A DNA stretch of 64,000 bases from Lachnospiraceae bacterium (GTDB taxonomy: Bacteria; Bacillota; Clostridia; Lachnospirales; Lachnospiraceae). Numbering within the stretch: position 1 is the first letter of the stretch; each line of letters starts with the position of its first letter. Location: the NCBI GenBank assembly GCA_910575275.1, contig CAJTEE010000008.1, forward strand, positions 111,665 to 175,664. The letters are read 5' to 3'. A model generated the notes under the pieces. It was not told the DNA's origin and ran no database searches. It saw only the letters and a program-made list of their open reading frames with translations. The translations under genes and the position numbers were made by a program. Positions 34,422-43,505 of the stretch are shown piece by piece.

Positions 34422-36024
34422 AAATGCCGATTATGGGGCGGCTGAACAATACCTAACATTTGAACATGACGAGTTTACCATGAAGCCCACACTGGACGGA
34501 AACGGGCGGCTTGTTCTCCGTGATGATTACCGCATTTCCTCTCTGAATTGCGGTGATGAAGATTTTGCCATAGCGTGTATGCGTTCCAATCTGAAATACG
34601 GCAAGAACCAGAAACGGGAGGACGTAAAGAGCCACCACTATATTATCAGCTTTGACCCCCGTGACGCACCAGACAACGGCTTGACGGTTGACCGAGCGCA
34701 ACAGTTAGGCGAGCAGTTTTGCAGAGAACATTTCCCCGGACACCAAGCCCTTGTATGCACCCACCCGGACGGGCATAACCACAGCGGCAACATTCATGTG
34801 CATATCGTAATCAATTCTTTGCGGATTGAGGAAGTACCGCTATTGCCGTACATGGAAAGACCAGCCGACACAAGGGAGGGCTGCAAGCACCGCTGTACAG
34901 ACGCAGCTATGGAATACTTCAAAGCGGAAGTAATGGAGATGTGCCACCGGGAAAACCTCTATCAGATTGACTTGCTGAACGGGAGCAAGAACCGAGTTAC
35001 CGAGCGTGAGTATTGGGCAAAACGGAAAGGACAAGCCGCACTGGATAAAGAGAACGCTTCCCATGCCTCCACGGGAGAGCCGCCCAAACAGACCAAGTTT
35101 GAAACCGACAAGGAGAAGCTACGGCGCACAATCAGAGCCGCCCTGTCCTCTGCCGTTTCCTTTGAGGATTTTTCCGGGAAGCTGCTGCAACAGGGCGTGA
35201 CCGTCAAGGAGAGTCGGGGGAGATTGTCATATCTCACGCCGGACAGGACGAAGCCCATCACCGCCCGGAAATTAGGTGATGATTTTGACCGTGCCGCCGT
35301 ACTGGAAGCACTCACCATAAACGCACAGAACACCGCCAGAGCCGCCGAAACGCCCCTACCCAGACAGGAATACCTCCGCAGCATAAAAGACCGCTTACAG
35401 CGCAACAAAGCCGCCATAAACGCCCCGAAAAATGACGGAGTACAACGCATGGTAGATATAGCCGCCAAGAAAGCCGAGGGCAAGGGGCGGGGCTATGAAA
35501 AGTGGGCGACCTTGCACAACTTGAAGCAAATGGCGGCTACCATGAGCGTTTACGAGGAATCCGGCTTTTCTTCCCCGGAAGAACTGGAAGCCGCCCTTGC
35601 CGCCGCCAGTGCGGAACTGAACAGCGTCCATGCCAAACTGAAAGCCGTGGAAAGCACTTTACAGGAGAAAAAGGACTTACAGAAACAGCTATTGGCGTAC
35701 ATCAAGACCAAGCCAGCCCGTGACGGGCTGAAAGCACAGAAAACAGAGAAAGCCCGCAAGAACTACCGGGAGCAGCACGAAAGCGATTTTATCATAGCCG
35801 AAGCTGCCACCCGGTTTTTTAAGGCACAGGGAATCCAAAAGCTGCCAGCGTCCAAAGCATTACAGACCGAGATTGAGCAGCTTACCAAAGAGAAAAACGC
35901 CCTTTACAATGAGTACCGGGAAAAGAGGGGGCGCACAAAGGAATTGCAGACTGTAAAAAGCAATATCGACCAAATCTTACACCGTGAGCCGGAACGGGGA
36001 AAGGGGCGGGAAAATGAACGGTAA
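34384..36024 (+). CDS. MOBP-type relaxase (Relaxase/VirD2 family, TnpZ-like)
   Basis: This 546-aa relaxase nicks IME-B at oriT. The N-terminal 250 residues hold the catalytic domain: ATFKHISSKNADYGAAEQYL at the start with Tyr residues, and the metal-binding HPDGHNHSGNIHVHIVINSL near 127. The C-terminal half is charged and helical. The start is GTG at 34384. It overlaps mobC upstream and the Cys-rich VLP gene downstream, forming one mobilisation operon. Confidence 0.92.
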   Translation: MKPLATFKHISSKNADYGAAEQYLTFEHDEFTMKPTLDGNGRLVLRDDYRISSLNCGDEDFAIACMRSNLKYGKNQKREDVKSHHYIISFDPRDAPDNGLTVDRAQQLGEQFCREHFPGHQALVCTHPDGHNHSGNIHVHIVINSLRIEEVPLLPYMERPADTREGCKHRCTDAAMEYFKAEVMEMCHRENLYQIDLLNGSKNRVTEREYWAKRKGQAALDKENASHASTGEPPKQTKFETDKEKLRRTIRAALSSAVSFEDFSGKLLQQGVTVKESRGRLSYLTPDRTKPITARKLGDDFDRAAVLEALTINAQNTARAAETPLPRQEYLRSIKDRLQRNKAAINAPKNDGVQRMVDIAAKKAEGKGRGYEKWATLHNLKQMAATMSVYEESGFSSPEELEAALAAASAELNSVHAKLKAVESTLQEKKDLQKQLLAYIKTKPARDGLKAQKTEKARKNYREQHESDFIIAEAATRFFKAQGIQKLPASKALQTEIEQLTKEKNALYNEYREKRGRTKELQTVKSNIDQILHREPERGKGRENER

Positions 36025-36400
36025 ACGCCCCTACATGGACTACCCACAATACAGAGCCGCCCGCCGCCTTGTGCATGAGTGCTGTAACTACGATAACGGC
36101 AACTGTATTGTGCTGGATAACGGCGAGCCTTGTGTATGCGTCCAGAGTATCAGCTATTCGCTTCTCTGCCGCTGGTTCATTGCCGCCGTGCTTCCCCTTG
36201 ACTGGAAACTGGAAGCCGCCCTACTCCACCGGGCAGAACTGAAACGCTGTACCGAGTGCGGCGGTCAGTTTCTCCCAAAATCCAACAGGGGGAAATACTG
36301 CCCCGATTGTGCCGGACGCATGAAAAGAACCAGAGCCGCACAGCGCAAGCGGAAACAGAGGGGGAAATGTCACGCTTTAGAAAATACAGAACCCCCGTAA
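36014..36400 (+). CDS. Cysteine-rich VLP-domain protein
   Basis: The 128-aa protein has ARRLVHECCNYDNGNCIVLD, then CVCVQSISYSLLCRWFIAAVLPLD (the VLP motif) and a zinc ribbon CTECGGQFLPKSNRGKYCPDC. A basic tail follows. A second copy lies at 47,521 in IME-C. It overlaps the relaxase end by 11 bp. Probably an oriT or DNA-processing accessory protein; function not established. Confidence 0.85.
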   Translation: MNGKRPYMDYPQYRAARRLVHECCNYDNGNCIVLDNGEPCVCVQSISYSLLCRWFIAAVLPLDWKLEAALLHRAELKRCTECGGQFLPKSNRGKYCPDCAGRMKRTRAAQRKRKQRGKCHALENTEPP

Positions 36401-36509
36401 ATCAAGGCTTCCCGGCTACTGCTCAATGGGTATGTGATACATTTATCCTTTAACCACGGAAAAGCCGTTTTAAATGCGTAACAGAAGCCACAGACAGGAG
36501 GTGAAAACC

Positions 36510-37250
36510 ATAACCGAATACATTACAGCCAACACCACAATGCCGCCCTTTTTCCCCTATCCCCGATTTCTGCTGAAAATGGACTTGTCACAGACTGCAA
36601 AGCTGCTCTATGCGCTGCTCCTTGACCGTTCCACCCTCTCACAGAAGAACGGCTGGCAGGACAATGAGGGCAGGACGTATATTGTCTACCCCATAGCAGA
36701 GATAGCGGAAATACTGGATAAAAGCACCATGACAATACAGAACTCCCTAAAAGAACTGGATATTGCCGGGCTTTTAGAGAGGGAACGCCGGGGATTTTCC
36801 GCGCCGAACCGCCTTTATGTGAAAGTGCCGGAAGTAGTAAAGGTTTCTTTAGATATGACACAAAGAAATCTTGATGTCAGTCCTAAAGAAAACTGTATAT
36901 CAGACACAAAGAAAACTTTACCTATGATACAAAGAAAACTTTACCCTAACCAACTAAATATAAACAAACTAAAAGAGAGCCAACGAATGGGAGCGAGTGG
37001 AGAGCCGCCCGCGCCCTATGGCAAGTACCAGAATGTTTTCCTCACTGAAAGCGAATATGCGGAGCTGAAGCAGGAATACCCGGACTGCCTTGAACGGCTT
37101 ATCGAGGAAATGAGCCGGTATATTGCTTCCAGCGGGAATGATTATGTGAGCCATGCCGCCACGCTTTACAGGTGGGCGGACAGGGAGAAAAAGGAGAACC
37201 CGAAAAAGGGAATCCCCGATTATTCCTACAAGGAGGGCGAGAGCCTTTGA
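36510..37250 (+). CDS. Replication initiator protein A-like, intact
   Basis: The protein begins ITEYITANTTMPPFFPYPRF and continues MDLSQTAKLLYALLLDRSTL, a winged-helix replication domain. A linker leads to the C-terminal block YGKYQNVFLTESEYAELKQE...HAATLYRWADREK. An AGGAGG at 36496-36501 is followed after 8 nt by ATA, where homologues start with Met-Thr-Glu; an in-frame GTG at 36501 overlaps the ribosome site and the first ATG is 11 codons later. I take ATA as the probable start (246 aa), with reserve. IME-C's copy is split in two. Confidence 0.75.
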   Translation: MTEYITANTTMPPFFPYPRFLLKMDLSQTAKLLYALLLDRSTLSQKNGWQDNEGRTYIVYPIAEIAEILDKSTMTIQNSLKELDIAGLLERERRGFSAPNRLYVKVPEVVKVSLDMTQRNLDVSPKENCISDTKKTLPMIQRKLYPNQLNINKLKESQRMGASGEPPAPYGKYQNVFLTESEYAELKQEYPDCLERLIEEMSRYIASSGNDYVSHAATLYRWADREKKENPKKGIPDYSYKEGESL

Positions 37251-37314
37251 CGGCAGAGATATAACGCCCCGTAAACAGGGCGTGAAAAAGACCATGAACA
37301 AGGAGGACGATTTT

Positions 37315-38166
37315 ATGTGTGATTATGATAACGCCATTTTCCGGCTTGCCACAGAAACAGAGCCAGAGCCGGAGGACTACACAGGCGAGGACGGGCTTTT
37401 ATATTGCGGGAGCTGCCGCCAGCCCAAAGAAGCCTATTTCACCGAGGGAAGGGGGCTTTTCGGACGTGACCGACACCCGAAAGAATGTGACTGCCAGCGC
37501 AAACGCCGGGAAAAGCAGGAAGCCGCCGACCGGGAGCGCAAGCACCGCGACACCGTGGAAGAACTGAAACGCCGGGGATTTTCCAACGCCGCCATGCGCC
37601 AGTGGACTTTTGAAAATGACAACGGCAAATGCCCCCAAATGGATAAGGCTTTATTCTATGCGGCGAACTGGGAGGGAATGAAAGCGGAAAATATCGGCTA
37701 TCTGCTATGGGGCAAGGTAGGCACAGGCAAGAGCTATTTTGCCGGGTGTATCGCCAACGCCCTTATGGAGCGTGAGATTTCCGTGTGCATGACGAATTTT
37801 GCCTTGATACTCAATGACCTTGCCGCCAGCTACAAGGGCAGGAACGAATACATAGACCGCCTTTGCCGCTTCCCTCTGCTTATCCTTGACGATTTCGGCA
37901 TGGAGCGCGGCACGGAATACGGGCTTGAACAGGTTTACAACGTGGTTGACAGCCGATACCGAAGCCGGAAGCCGCTAATTGTCACAACGAATTTGACGCT
38001 GGAGGAATTACAGCACCCGGAGGACACCGCCCATGCCCGGATTTATGACCGTCTGCTTGAAATGTGCTGTCCTGTCTGCATTACCGGGGAGAACATCAGG
38101 AAAGCCACGGCACAGGGGAAAATGGAACGGTTAAGGGGATTGATGAACGGAAAGGAGAGCCTATGA
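37315..38166 (+). CDS. DnaC-like ATP-binding helicase loader
   Basis: The 283-aa protein has an N-terminal zinc-binding segment (CGSCRQPKEAYF...CDCQRKRREKQ) and then a DnaC/IstB AAA domain. Walker A is GKVGTGKSYFAG near 140, Walker B LLILDDFGMERG near 193, and sensor IVTTNLTLEEL near 230. It would load the host helicase at the element's origin, working with the initiator gene before it. GGAGG lies 9 nt before the ATG at 37315. Confidence 0.88.
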   Translation: MCDYDNAIFRLATETEPEPEDYTGEDGLLYCGSCRQPKEAYFTEGRGLFGRDRHPKECDCQRKRREKQEAADRERKHRDTVEELKRRGFSNAAMRQWTFENDNGKCPQMDKALFYAANWEGMKAENIGYLLWGKVGTGKSYFAGCIANALMEREISVCMTNFALILNDLAASYKGRNEYIDRLCRFPLLILDDFGMERGTEYGLEQVYNVVDSRYRSRKPLIVTTNLTLEELQHPEDTAHARIYDRLLEMCCPVCITGENIRKATAQGKMERLRGLMNGKESL

Positions 38167-38348
38167 ACCATGACACCAGCAAGACCAGCCGCACCGCCGC
38201 CCCTCTGGACGCGAAGCCCGACCTTGTGAAGCGGATAGGGAATACCACCTTTGACATACATATCCATTTCAGCGAAACGAGCCGGGAAACCTTTACGGAC
38301 AAGGTAGTGCGGCTTATTGAGAATGACAAGGACAGTGTAACCAACTAA
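38163..38348 (+). CDS. tnpW: TnpW-family transposon protein
   Basis: The 61-aa protein has LVKRIGNTTFDIHIHFSETS and TFTDKVVRLIEND, matching the TnpW family of Tn4451-like transposons. Its role is unknown. The ATG overlaps the end of the DnaC-like gene. It is the last gene before the right end of IME-B. Confidence 0.88.
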   Translation: MNHDTSKTSRTAAPLDAKPDLVKRIGNTTFDIHIHFSETSRETFTDKVVRLIENDKDSVTN

Positions 38349-38378
38349 AAAGAAGATACACTTTTTCTTGTTCCCTAC

Positions 38379-38392
38379 TTGACATTACCGAA
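38379..38392 (+). repeat. Right end of IME-B with core and orphan -35 box
   Basis: TTGACA at 38379-38384 is followed by the core CCGAA (38388-38392). In the circle, TTGACA stands 16 bp before TATAAT of the left end, giving a near-perfect promoter facing the recombinase gene. Confidence 0.7.
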
Positions 38393-38903
38393 AGGCACAA
38401 TCCTGGTCGAATGTGGAAAGCTGCTCCAACGGGGCGCGCCGAAGCTGGATAAGGACGGGAAGCCTGTAAAGGACAAGAACGGCAAAACCATCTATGAACC
38501 GTACCGGATCAAGGTGCTGAATACCATCAACTTCAAAAAATCCATGAAATACAATCCTTTCGCCTATATCCACAGCGAAAAGGACATTTTGAAGCTGGTG
38601 ACGACCTTAATCGCCAACACCAAGGGCGAGGGGAAAGCCGGTGACGATTTTTGGGTCAAAGCGGAAACACTGCTGTACTGCGCCCTGATTGGATATATCC
38701 ACTACGAGGCCCCGGTGGAGGAACAGAACTTCTCCACCCTGATTGAGTTTATTAACGCGATGGAGGTCCGGGAGGACGATGAGGAATACAAAAACCCCGT
38801 TGACCTGATGTTTGACGCGCTGGAATCCGAGAAACCCAACCATTTCGCGGTGCGGCAGTACAAAAAATACAAGCTGGCGGCGGGTGATATATGCTCTAAA
38901 TGA
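38393..38903 (+). CDS. VirD4/TraG coupling protein, part 2 of 4
   Basis: The fragment continues part 1 exactly: GTILVECGKLLQRG, YRIKVLNTINFKKSMKYNPF and LVTTLIANTKGEGKAGDDFW. These are the segments between Walker A and the central motor of the ATPase. It stops being homologous after YKKYKLAAG, where homologues continue KTAKSILIS; the last five codons come from IME-C. An open frame from a TTG at 38379 exists, but translation as a separate protein is unlikely. Confidence 0.9.
38883..38884 (+). repeat. Left attachment core of IME-C (GG)
   Basis: The GG dinucleotide in the glycine codon of LAAG is matched by GG at 52715-52716 in AGKTAK. Symmetric 22-nt arms occur on both sides in the rejoined circle, with AAGTC-N-TTTA at one outer edge and its complement at the other. 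Confidence 0.7.
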
Positions 38904-38957
38904 CTTCTTAATCACGAGATTTTCTCATGGTTAGTGAAGAACCCATTTAGAGCATAT
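38889..38957 (+). repeat. Inverted repeat at the left end of IME-C
   Basis: ATATGCTCTAAATG (38889-38902) is perfectly inverted at 38944-38957, just before the recombinase ribosome site. The left copy overlaps the attachment arm and the -10 element. It could be a recombinase operator or a leader hairpin that masks translation. Confidence 0.75.
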
Positions 38958-38979
38958 TTCATGTAAGGAGGCAGACGCT

Positions 38980-40860
38980 ATGACGAAAACCAAAATCACT
39001 CCATTATACGAAAGATTGAGCCGTGACGATGAATTGAATGGGGAATCCAATTCCATCAGCAACCAGAAATCCATGCTGGAAGATTACGCCCGCCGCAACG
39101 GTTTTCCCAACCCGACCCATTTCACGGACGACGGAATCTCCGGAACCCGGTTCGACCGCCCCGGATTCACCGCCATGATGGAGGAAGTGGAGGCCGGGAA
39201 CGTGGAGGCAATCATCATCAAAGACATGAGCCGCCTGGGACGTGACTATCTCAAAGTCGGCCAGGTCATGGAAATCCTGCGGCAGAGAGGCGTTCGGCTG
39301 ATCGCCATCAATGACGGAGTGGACAGCGCCAACGGAGAGAATGATTTTACCCCATTCTTGAACATCATGTATGAATTTTACGCCAGAGATACCAGCCGCA
39401 AGATTAAGTCCGTATTCAAAGCAAAAGGCATGAGCGGCAAGCACCTGACCGGCACGGTCATTTACGGTTACTTGTGGGACGAAAAGCGGGAACACTGGAT
39501 TGTGGACGAAGAAGCCGCTGACGTGGTGCGCCGGATATTCGCTATGACTTTGGACGGATACGGCCCCTACCAGATTGCGAACCGGCTGTCACAGGAAAAG
39601 ATTGAGATACCTTCCCTGCACCTTTCCCATTACGGGGAGGGCGTGAATCAGTCCAAGACGTTTAAAGACCCTTATGGCTGGGGTTCTTCCACTATCGTCA
39701 ATATCCTGAAAAAGCGCGAGTATTTAGGCCACACCATCAACTTTAAGACCCGCAAGCATTTCAAGGACAAGAAAAGCCACTATGTTGACGAAAATGAATG
39801 GGTAATCTTTGAGAACACCCACACCGCCATTATCGACCCGGAAACCTTTGAGAATGTGCAGAGAATCCGCTCCAATGTGAAGCGTTACCCGGACGGCTGG
39901 GGAGAAGCCGCCCCGCTCACCGGCCTGCTCTATTGCGCCGACTGCGGCGGCAAGATGTACGTCCACCGCACCAACAACGGCAAGCGTATCTCACAATATA
40001 CCTGCTCCCGCTACAGCAAGGTTCCGGTTGGTGTCCTCTGCGCCACCCAGCACCGAATCAACGAAAGCGCCGTCCTAACACTGGTTTCCGATATGCTCCG
40101 GGCGATTGCGGAGTATTCCAGAAATGACCGGGCAGAGTTTATCAAAGCGGTTCAGGAAACCCAGGCCGAGCAGCAGGCCAGCGACATCAACAGAAAGCGG
40201 AAACGGTTGGCGGCAGCACAGAAACGAGCCGGGGAACTGGAAAAACTGATATGTAAAATTTATGAGGACAATGTGCTGGGCAAGCTGCCGGACGCAAGGT
40301 ATTCCGCCTTGGACGCACAGTATGCAAAGGAGCAGGAATCTCTTTCCGGTGAGATTGCCGAACTGGAAAAGGCAATTGTCGGGTATGAGCAGAGCCGAAA
40401 ATCAGCGGAGAAATTTATCGCCCTTGTTGATAAATACGAGGATTTTGACAAACTTACCACTACCATGCTGAATGAGTTTGTGGAGAAAATCTTTATTCAT
40501 GAGCGTGACCGAAAAGGCAGTGCTGAAACCACACAGGAGGTTGAGATTTACTTTAATTTTGTTGGGAGGTACATACCGCCCCATTTCGGGGAAGTGAACC
40601 TCACGCCGGAGGAACTGGAAGCCCAGCGGAAAAAGGAGGAACGCAAAGACAAGCTGCACCAGGCGTATCTCCGGCGCAAAGCCAACGGGACACAAAAACG
40701 GTACGAGGATAAAATCAAGGCAAAGAAAAAGGCTGAAATCGAGGCGAAGAAAGCCTCTATCCGTGCCGAGGATATGGAAAAAGGCGTGTTTATCCCGGCC
40801 GGCAGCCTGCCAAAAAAAGAACCCCAAAAAGCACCAGTACCGGACAGAGCCGCTATGTAG
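38980..40860 (+). CDS. Large serine recombinase of IME-C
   Basis: The 626-aa protein has a resolvase domain with nucleophile Ser14 in LYERLSRDDE and KDMSRLGRDYLKVG. The recombinase domain (DTSRKIKSVFKAKGMSGKHL), zinc ribbon CADCGGKMYV...CSRYSKVPVGVLC, coiled coil and a charged tail follow. AAGGAGG precedes the ATG. It is the first gene from the left end and should be expressed from the circle-borne promoter. Confidence 0.93.
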   Translation: MTKTKITPLYERLSRDDELNGESNSISNQKSMLEDYARRNGFPNPTHFTDDGISGTRFDRPGFTAMMEEVEAGNVEAIIIKDMSRLGRDYLKVGQVMEILRQRGVRLIAINDGVDSANGENDFTPFLNIMYEFYARDTSRKIKSVFKAKGMSGKHLTGTVIYGYLWDEKREHWIVDEEAADVVRRIFAMTLDGYGPYQIANRLSQEKIEIPSLHLSHYGEGVNQSKTFKDPYGWGSSTIVNILKKREYLGHTINFKTRKHFKDKKSHYVDENEWVIFENTHTAIIDPETFENVQRIRSNVKRYPDGWGEAAPLTGLLYCADCGGKMYVHRTNNGKRISQYTCSRYSKVPVGVLCATQHRINESAVLTLVSDMLRAIAEYSRNDRAEFIKAVQETQAEQQASDINRKRKRLAAAQKRAGELEKLICKIYEDNVLGKLPDARYSALDAQYAKEQESLSGEIAELEKAIVGYEQSRKSAEKFIALVDKYEDFDKLTTTMLNEFVEKIFIHERDRKGSAETTQEVEIYFNFVGRYIPPHFGEVNLTPEELEAQRKKEERKDKLHQAYLRRKANGTQKRYEDKIKAKKKAEIEAKKASIRAEDMEKGVFIPAGSLPKKEPQKAPVPDRAAM

Positions 40861-40899
40861 GCGGCTGGCATATCACAGAAAGGACAAGGAGGCATACAC

Positions 40900-41253
40900 A
40901 TGAATGGACTGACTTATACAAAAGTTGGCGATTACTATATCCCGAATCTGGTATTGAAAGAGCAGCCGGACACGCCAATCGGCAGGTATGGGCGCATGAG
41001 GCTCCGTTATCTGAAAGAACACCGGAAGGGGCTGTATACCAGCCTGCTCCTGACGGAAAAACTCTATCCCCATTTGTTGGAGATTGACAAGGCCGCCAAT
41101 GAGCGAATGGATATTCTTATGCCACAGCTGATGAAGGCCGCCGGTGTGACCGAGGAACTGAAAGCGGCCGACCAGATGAAATGGGTGGGGCTGGCAAATA
41201 ACTGTAAGGCGCAGGCGGAAGAAATCATTTGCGCAGAATTGATTTATAACTAA
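40900..41253 (+). CDS. tnpV: TnpV-family transposon protein
   Basis: The 117-aa protein starts MNGLTYTKVGDYYIPNLVLK and has GRYGRMRLRYLKEHRKGLYT and a C-terminal AQAEEIICAELIYN, the TnpV family. A relative lies at 53,391 in IME-D. Function unknown; in Tn4451 tnpV lies next to the recombinase, as here. Confidence 0.9.
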   Translation: MNGLTYTKVGDYYIPNLVLKEQPDTPIGRYGRMRLRYLKEHRKGLYTSLLLTEKLYPHLLEIDKAANERMDILMPQLMKAAGVTEELKAADQMKWVGLANNCKAQAEEIICAELIYN

Positions 41254-41339
41254 AGGCAAGGTATAATAATAAAATATTCCTCATTTTCTTTTCATAAATG
41301 AATTTGAGGTTTCACCTTGTCGTACTCTGCAATAAAATT

Positions 41340-41450
41340 TTTTAGTGTGGAGTAAAAGGAAAGGAGGATTGGGGATTTATGCTTAATCCTATCGTTATTG
41401 TTGCGTAAGCAAGGCTATCGCAACGATTAAAAAGTGAATAGGTGTTGCGG
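41340..41450 (+). promoter_or_regulatory. Leader peptide and hairpin upstream of the CD3324-like gene
   Basis: A nine-codon ORF (MLNPIVIVA, 41379-41408) with a strong AAAGGAGG site is followed by a GTTGCG/CGCAAC stem that overlaps its end. The layout resembles translational attenuation, in which ribosome stalling on the leader changes RNA folding. Confidence 0.5.
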
Positions 41451-41496
41451 ATAGACCTTGCAGTTCCTGGTAGACAAATCACATTAGGAGTGCAAA

Positions 41497-41775
41497 ATGG
41501 GTTACAAAAAAGCAACACACGTTCTGCCGCATGATTTACTTCTGAAAGTTCAGGAATACATTGATGGAGAATTTTTGTATATCCCCAGAATTTCTGATAA
41601 CAAAAAAAGCTGGGGAGAAACAACCTCAACACGTCAGGAATTACAAGATAGAAACCAACGTATTTATGATGACTACCTTGCAGGGAAACGAATGGAATTC
41701 CTTGCCGAAAAATATTTTCTATCTTTGAAAAGTATTCAGAGAATTATCGGGCAGTTAAAAAAAGAATATAATTGA
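41497..41775 (+). CDS. CD3324-family protein (Mor/HTH-like)
   Basis: The 92-aa protein starts MGYKKATHVLPHDLLLKVQE and contains YIDGEFLYIPR and LSLKSIQRIIGQLKKE, the CD3324 family. Its C-terminus resembles a helix-turn-helix (YDDYLAGKRMEFLAEKYFLS). Probably a regulator. TTAGGAG precedes the ATG, and a leader peptide and hairpin precede it. Confidence 0.75.
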   Translation: MGYKKATHVLPHDLLLKVQEYIDGEFLYIPRISDNKKSWGETTSTRQELQDRNQRIYDDYLAGKRMEFLAEKYFLSLKSIQRIIGQLKKEYN

Positions 41776-41776
41776 C

Positions 41777-41820
41777 AGAAATGGGCTGCTATTATTTCAA
41801 AATACATCAGCCCATTTCTT
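41777..41820 (+). terminator. Hairpin after the CD3324-like gene
   Basis: AGAAATGGGCTG (41777-41788) pairs exactly with CAGCCCATTTCT (41808-41819); a weak T-rich stretch follows. Confidence 0.7.
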
Positions 41821-41910
41821 ATGTTTATTTATAAAAAGAGTATTAGGTTTGGTTCTGTATTGTATGATGATACAATTTATTTGCAAGAAACATAAGGAGG
41901 TATGGCTTTT

Positions 41911-41949
41911 ATGAAAAAATGTTGTGACAATCCGCCTTTTAGTTTTTAG
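41911..41949 (+). CDS. Possible 12-residue leader peptide before DUF1062
   Basis: ATG with a strong AAGGAGG site opens MKKCCDNPPFSF and stops; the DUF1062 gene begins 26 bp later with its own AGGAGG. It may be a leader peptide or a translational-coupling ORF. Confidence 0.4.
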   Translation: MKKCCDNPPFSF

Positions 41950-41975
41950 ATTTAAGAATCAGGAGGAATTACGGA

Positions 41976-42551
41976 GTGAAAAAAATTATATGGGAAGTAC
42001 AAAGCCTTTCCTTGTTGCCTGTATTAAAATATTGCAAGAAATGTGGAAGAAAAAATCTGTTTGCTTGTTCACGGCAATTCCGGGTAAATGCCCAGCGCAG
42101 ATACTTGGATATTTGGTTAATTTACAAATGCTGTGATTGCAATACCACATGGAACGCTACTGTTTATTCCCGTATTTCTCCACAAGCAATAAAGCCGCAG
42201 CTATTGGAAGGATTTTATAAAAATGATAACGAACTTGTAGAGAAATATGCAATGGATAGCCAGTTTTTACAAGAGAATGGTGTGGAAGTCGGTTTGCCCC
42301 AATATTCTGTTATTGGTGATTGCTTTTCTCTGAATGAAACCGTACAACTTGAAATCAAAAGTAAGTATTCTCTTTCTGTTAAGGTATCTTCTGTTGTGAG
42401 AAGCAAATTACTTCTTTCAGAAAAGGAATATCTACAACTGATTACAAGTGGGAAAATAAAGAGTTTTCCCAATCAGGATTTAAAAAAATGTAAATTGAAA
42501 GAAGGTGTTACCCTTGTTTTTGATAATGAACTACAAATGAGTAGAATTTGA
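41976..42551 (+). CDS. DUF1062 family protein
   Basis: The 191-aa protein has the DUF1062 N-terminal zinc-binding part: KYCKKCGRKNLFACSRQFRV, NAQRRYLDIWLIYKCCDCNT, then TWNATVYSRISPQAI. The C-terminal half has a small DNA-binding-like region. The start is GTG at 41976, spaced from AGGAGG. Function unknown; common as a passenger gene in clostridial mobile elements. Confidence 0.85.
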   Translation: MKKIIWEVQSLSLLPVLKYCKKCGRKNLFACSRQFRVNAQRRYLDIWLIYKCCDCNTTWNATVYSRISPQAIKPQLLEGFYKNDNELVEKYAMDSQFLQENGVEVGLPQYSVIGDCFSLNETVQLEIKSKYSLSVKVSSVVRSKLLLSEKEYLQLITSGKIKSFPNQDLKKCKLKEGVTLVFDNELQMSRI

Positions 42552-42986
42552 ATTAAGAAAAATCATCTGCCGAATAATGGCGAAAGAAAAAAAGCCGTTA
42601 TACAGCAGACATATTTGTATGTGCCCATAAGACAGCGGTTTTGAGAAAGGCAAAGCCGCTGTTTCTTTATTTACAAAAAGATTGTTGCCCTAGTATTTCC
42701 CAAAATGGCGGCTGGTGAAAGGAGCCGTCATGAATCATAACCTGTTTTTACAAAATCGGCTAAAAAATAAGCGATTAAAAAAATCCATTTCCCACAAAGG
42801 GAACTGTCTACACACAAATGCGAAATTTGTCATATTCTAACTGAATACTGTATCTTATGCGTCCGAATGGAATTTAACCATCCGGGCGCTTTTGTTTCCT
42901 TGGGAGGCGCACATGCTCCCCACTGCCGTTCCCCGCCTCACTCCGTTCAGGAATCTTTGCAAAAAATCTGAACGGAGGAAAGGAAG
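42552..42986. other. Intergenic region of IME-C with a terminator and a small ORF
   Basis: A terminator is at 42632-42671 (ACAGCGGTTT/AAAGCCGCTGT followed by a T-rich stretch). A 36-codon ORF at 42730-42840 (MNHNLFLQNRLKNKRLKKSI...) has an AAAGGAG site and a basic composition; it may be a small protein or a leader for the sigma-like genes. No other gene is seen. Confidence 0.5.
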
Positions 42987-43382
42987 ATGGAAGTCACCAT
43001 CAATATAGACGGACAAGCCCTGTCCGTGGAGGTCACAGTCGAAGTATACGAGTATCTGGACAAAGCCGGCCACAAGGAAGAAAACCTTGCCCATGAAAAG
43101 CGGAGGCACTGGGACAGCCGGGGGTTTGATGAGTACATAATCCTCACCGAAGGGCGCTCCTGCTACTACCAGACACCGGAACAGTGGGTATGCAGGAAAG
43201 AAACCATGCTGGAGATTAAGGCCGCCCTTGCGCTCTGTACCGAGGCGCAGCGCCGCCGGTTCCTGCTCTACGCATTGGACGGTTTGAGTTATGCCGAGAT
43301 TGCCGGGCTTTGCCGCTGCTCCAAAGCTGCCATACAGGACAGCATTGAGGCGGTACGGAAGAAAATCAAAAAATTTTTCTGA
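42987..43382 (+). CDS. Sigma-70 region 4-like regulator 1
   Basis: The 131-aa protein has an N-terminal beta-rich start (MEVTINIDGQALSVEVTVEV) and a C-terminal helix-turn-helix TEAQRRRFLLYALDGLSYAE, then IAGLCRCSKAAIQDSIEAVR, matching sigma region 4. It lacks region 2. GGAGGAAAGGAAG precedes the ATG. It is the first of three sigma-like genes in a row. Confidence 0.75.
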   Translation: MEVTINIDGQALSVEVTVEVYEYLDKAGHKEENLAHEKRRHWDSRGFDEYIILTEGRSCYYQTPEQWVCRKETMLEIKAALALCTEAQRRRFLLYALDGLSYAEIAGLCRCSKAAIQDSIEAVRKKIKKFF

Positions 43383-43505
43383 TACAGACCCTACGATTGG
43401 CCGATTTCGGGCTAACCAGTGAAGGGAACTTTTTCCCTATCATATTTTCGGGGAGGACAAGCAGGAAACCGCTGCCTGTCCTCTCCGCATTTTAGGAGGT
43501 CAGCC

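Larger units (their letters stand above)
28409..38392. mobile_element. IME-B: Tn4451-like serine-recombinase element
   Basis: This 9,984-bp element is inserted between the VVTDP and KGTIL codons of the coupling-protein gene, bounded by CCGAA. Order: large serine recombinase, DUF2975 membrane protein with XRE regulator, Cys-rich KTR protein, sigma-like factor, regulators, oriT-like region, MobC, MOBP relaxase, VLP protein, replication protein, DnaC-like loader, TnpW. It has a transfer origin and relaxase but no channel, so it would depend on an ICE, perhaps on its own host. Confidence 0.88.
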
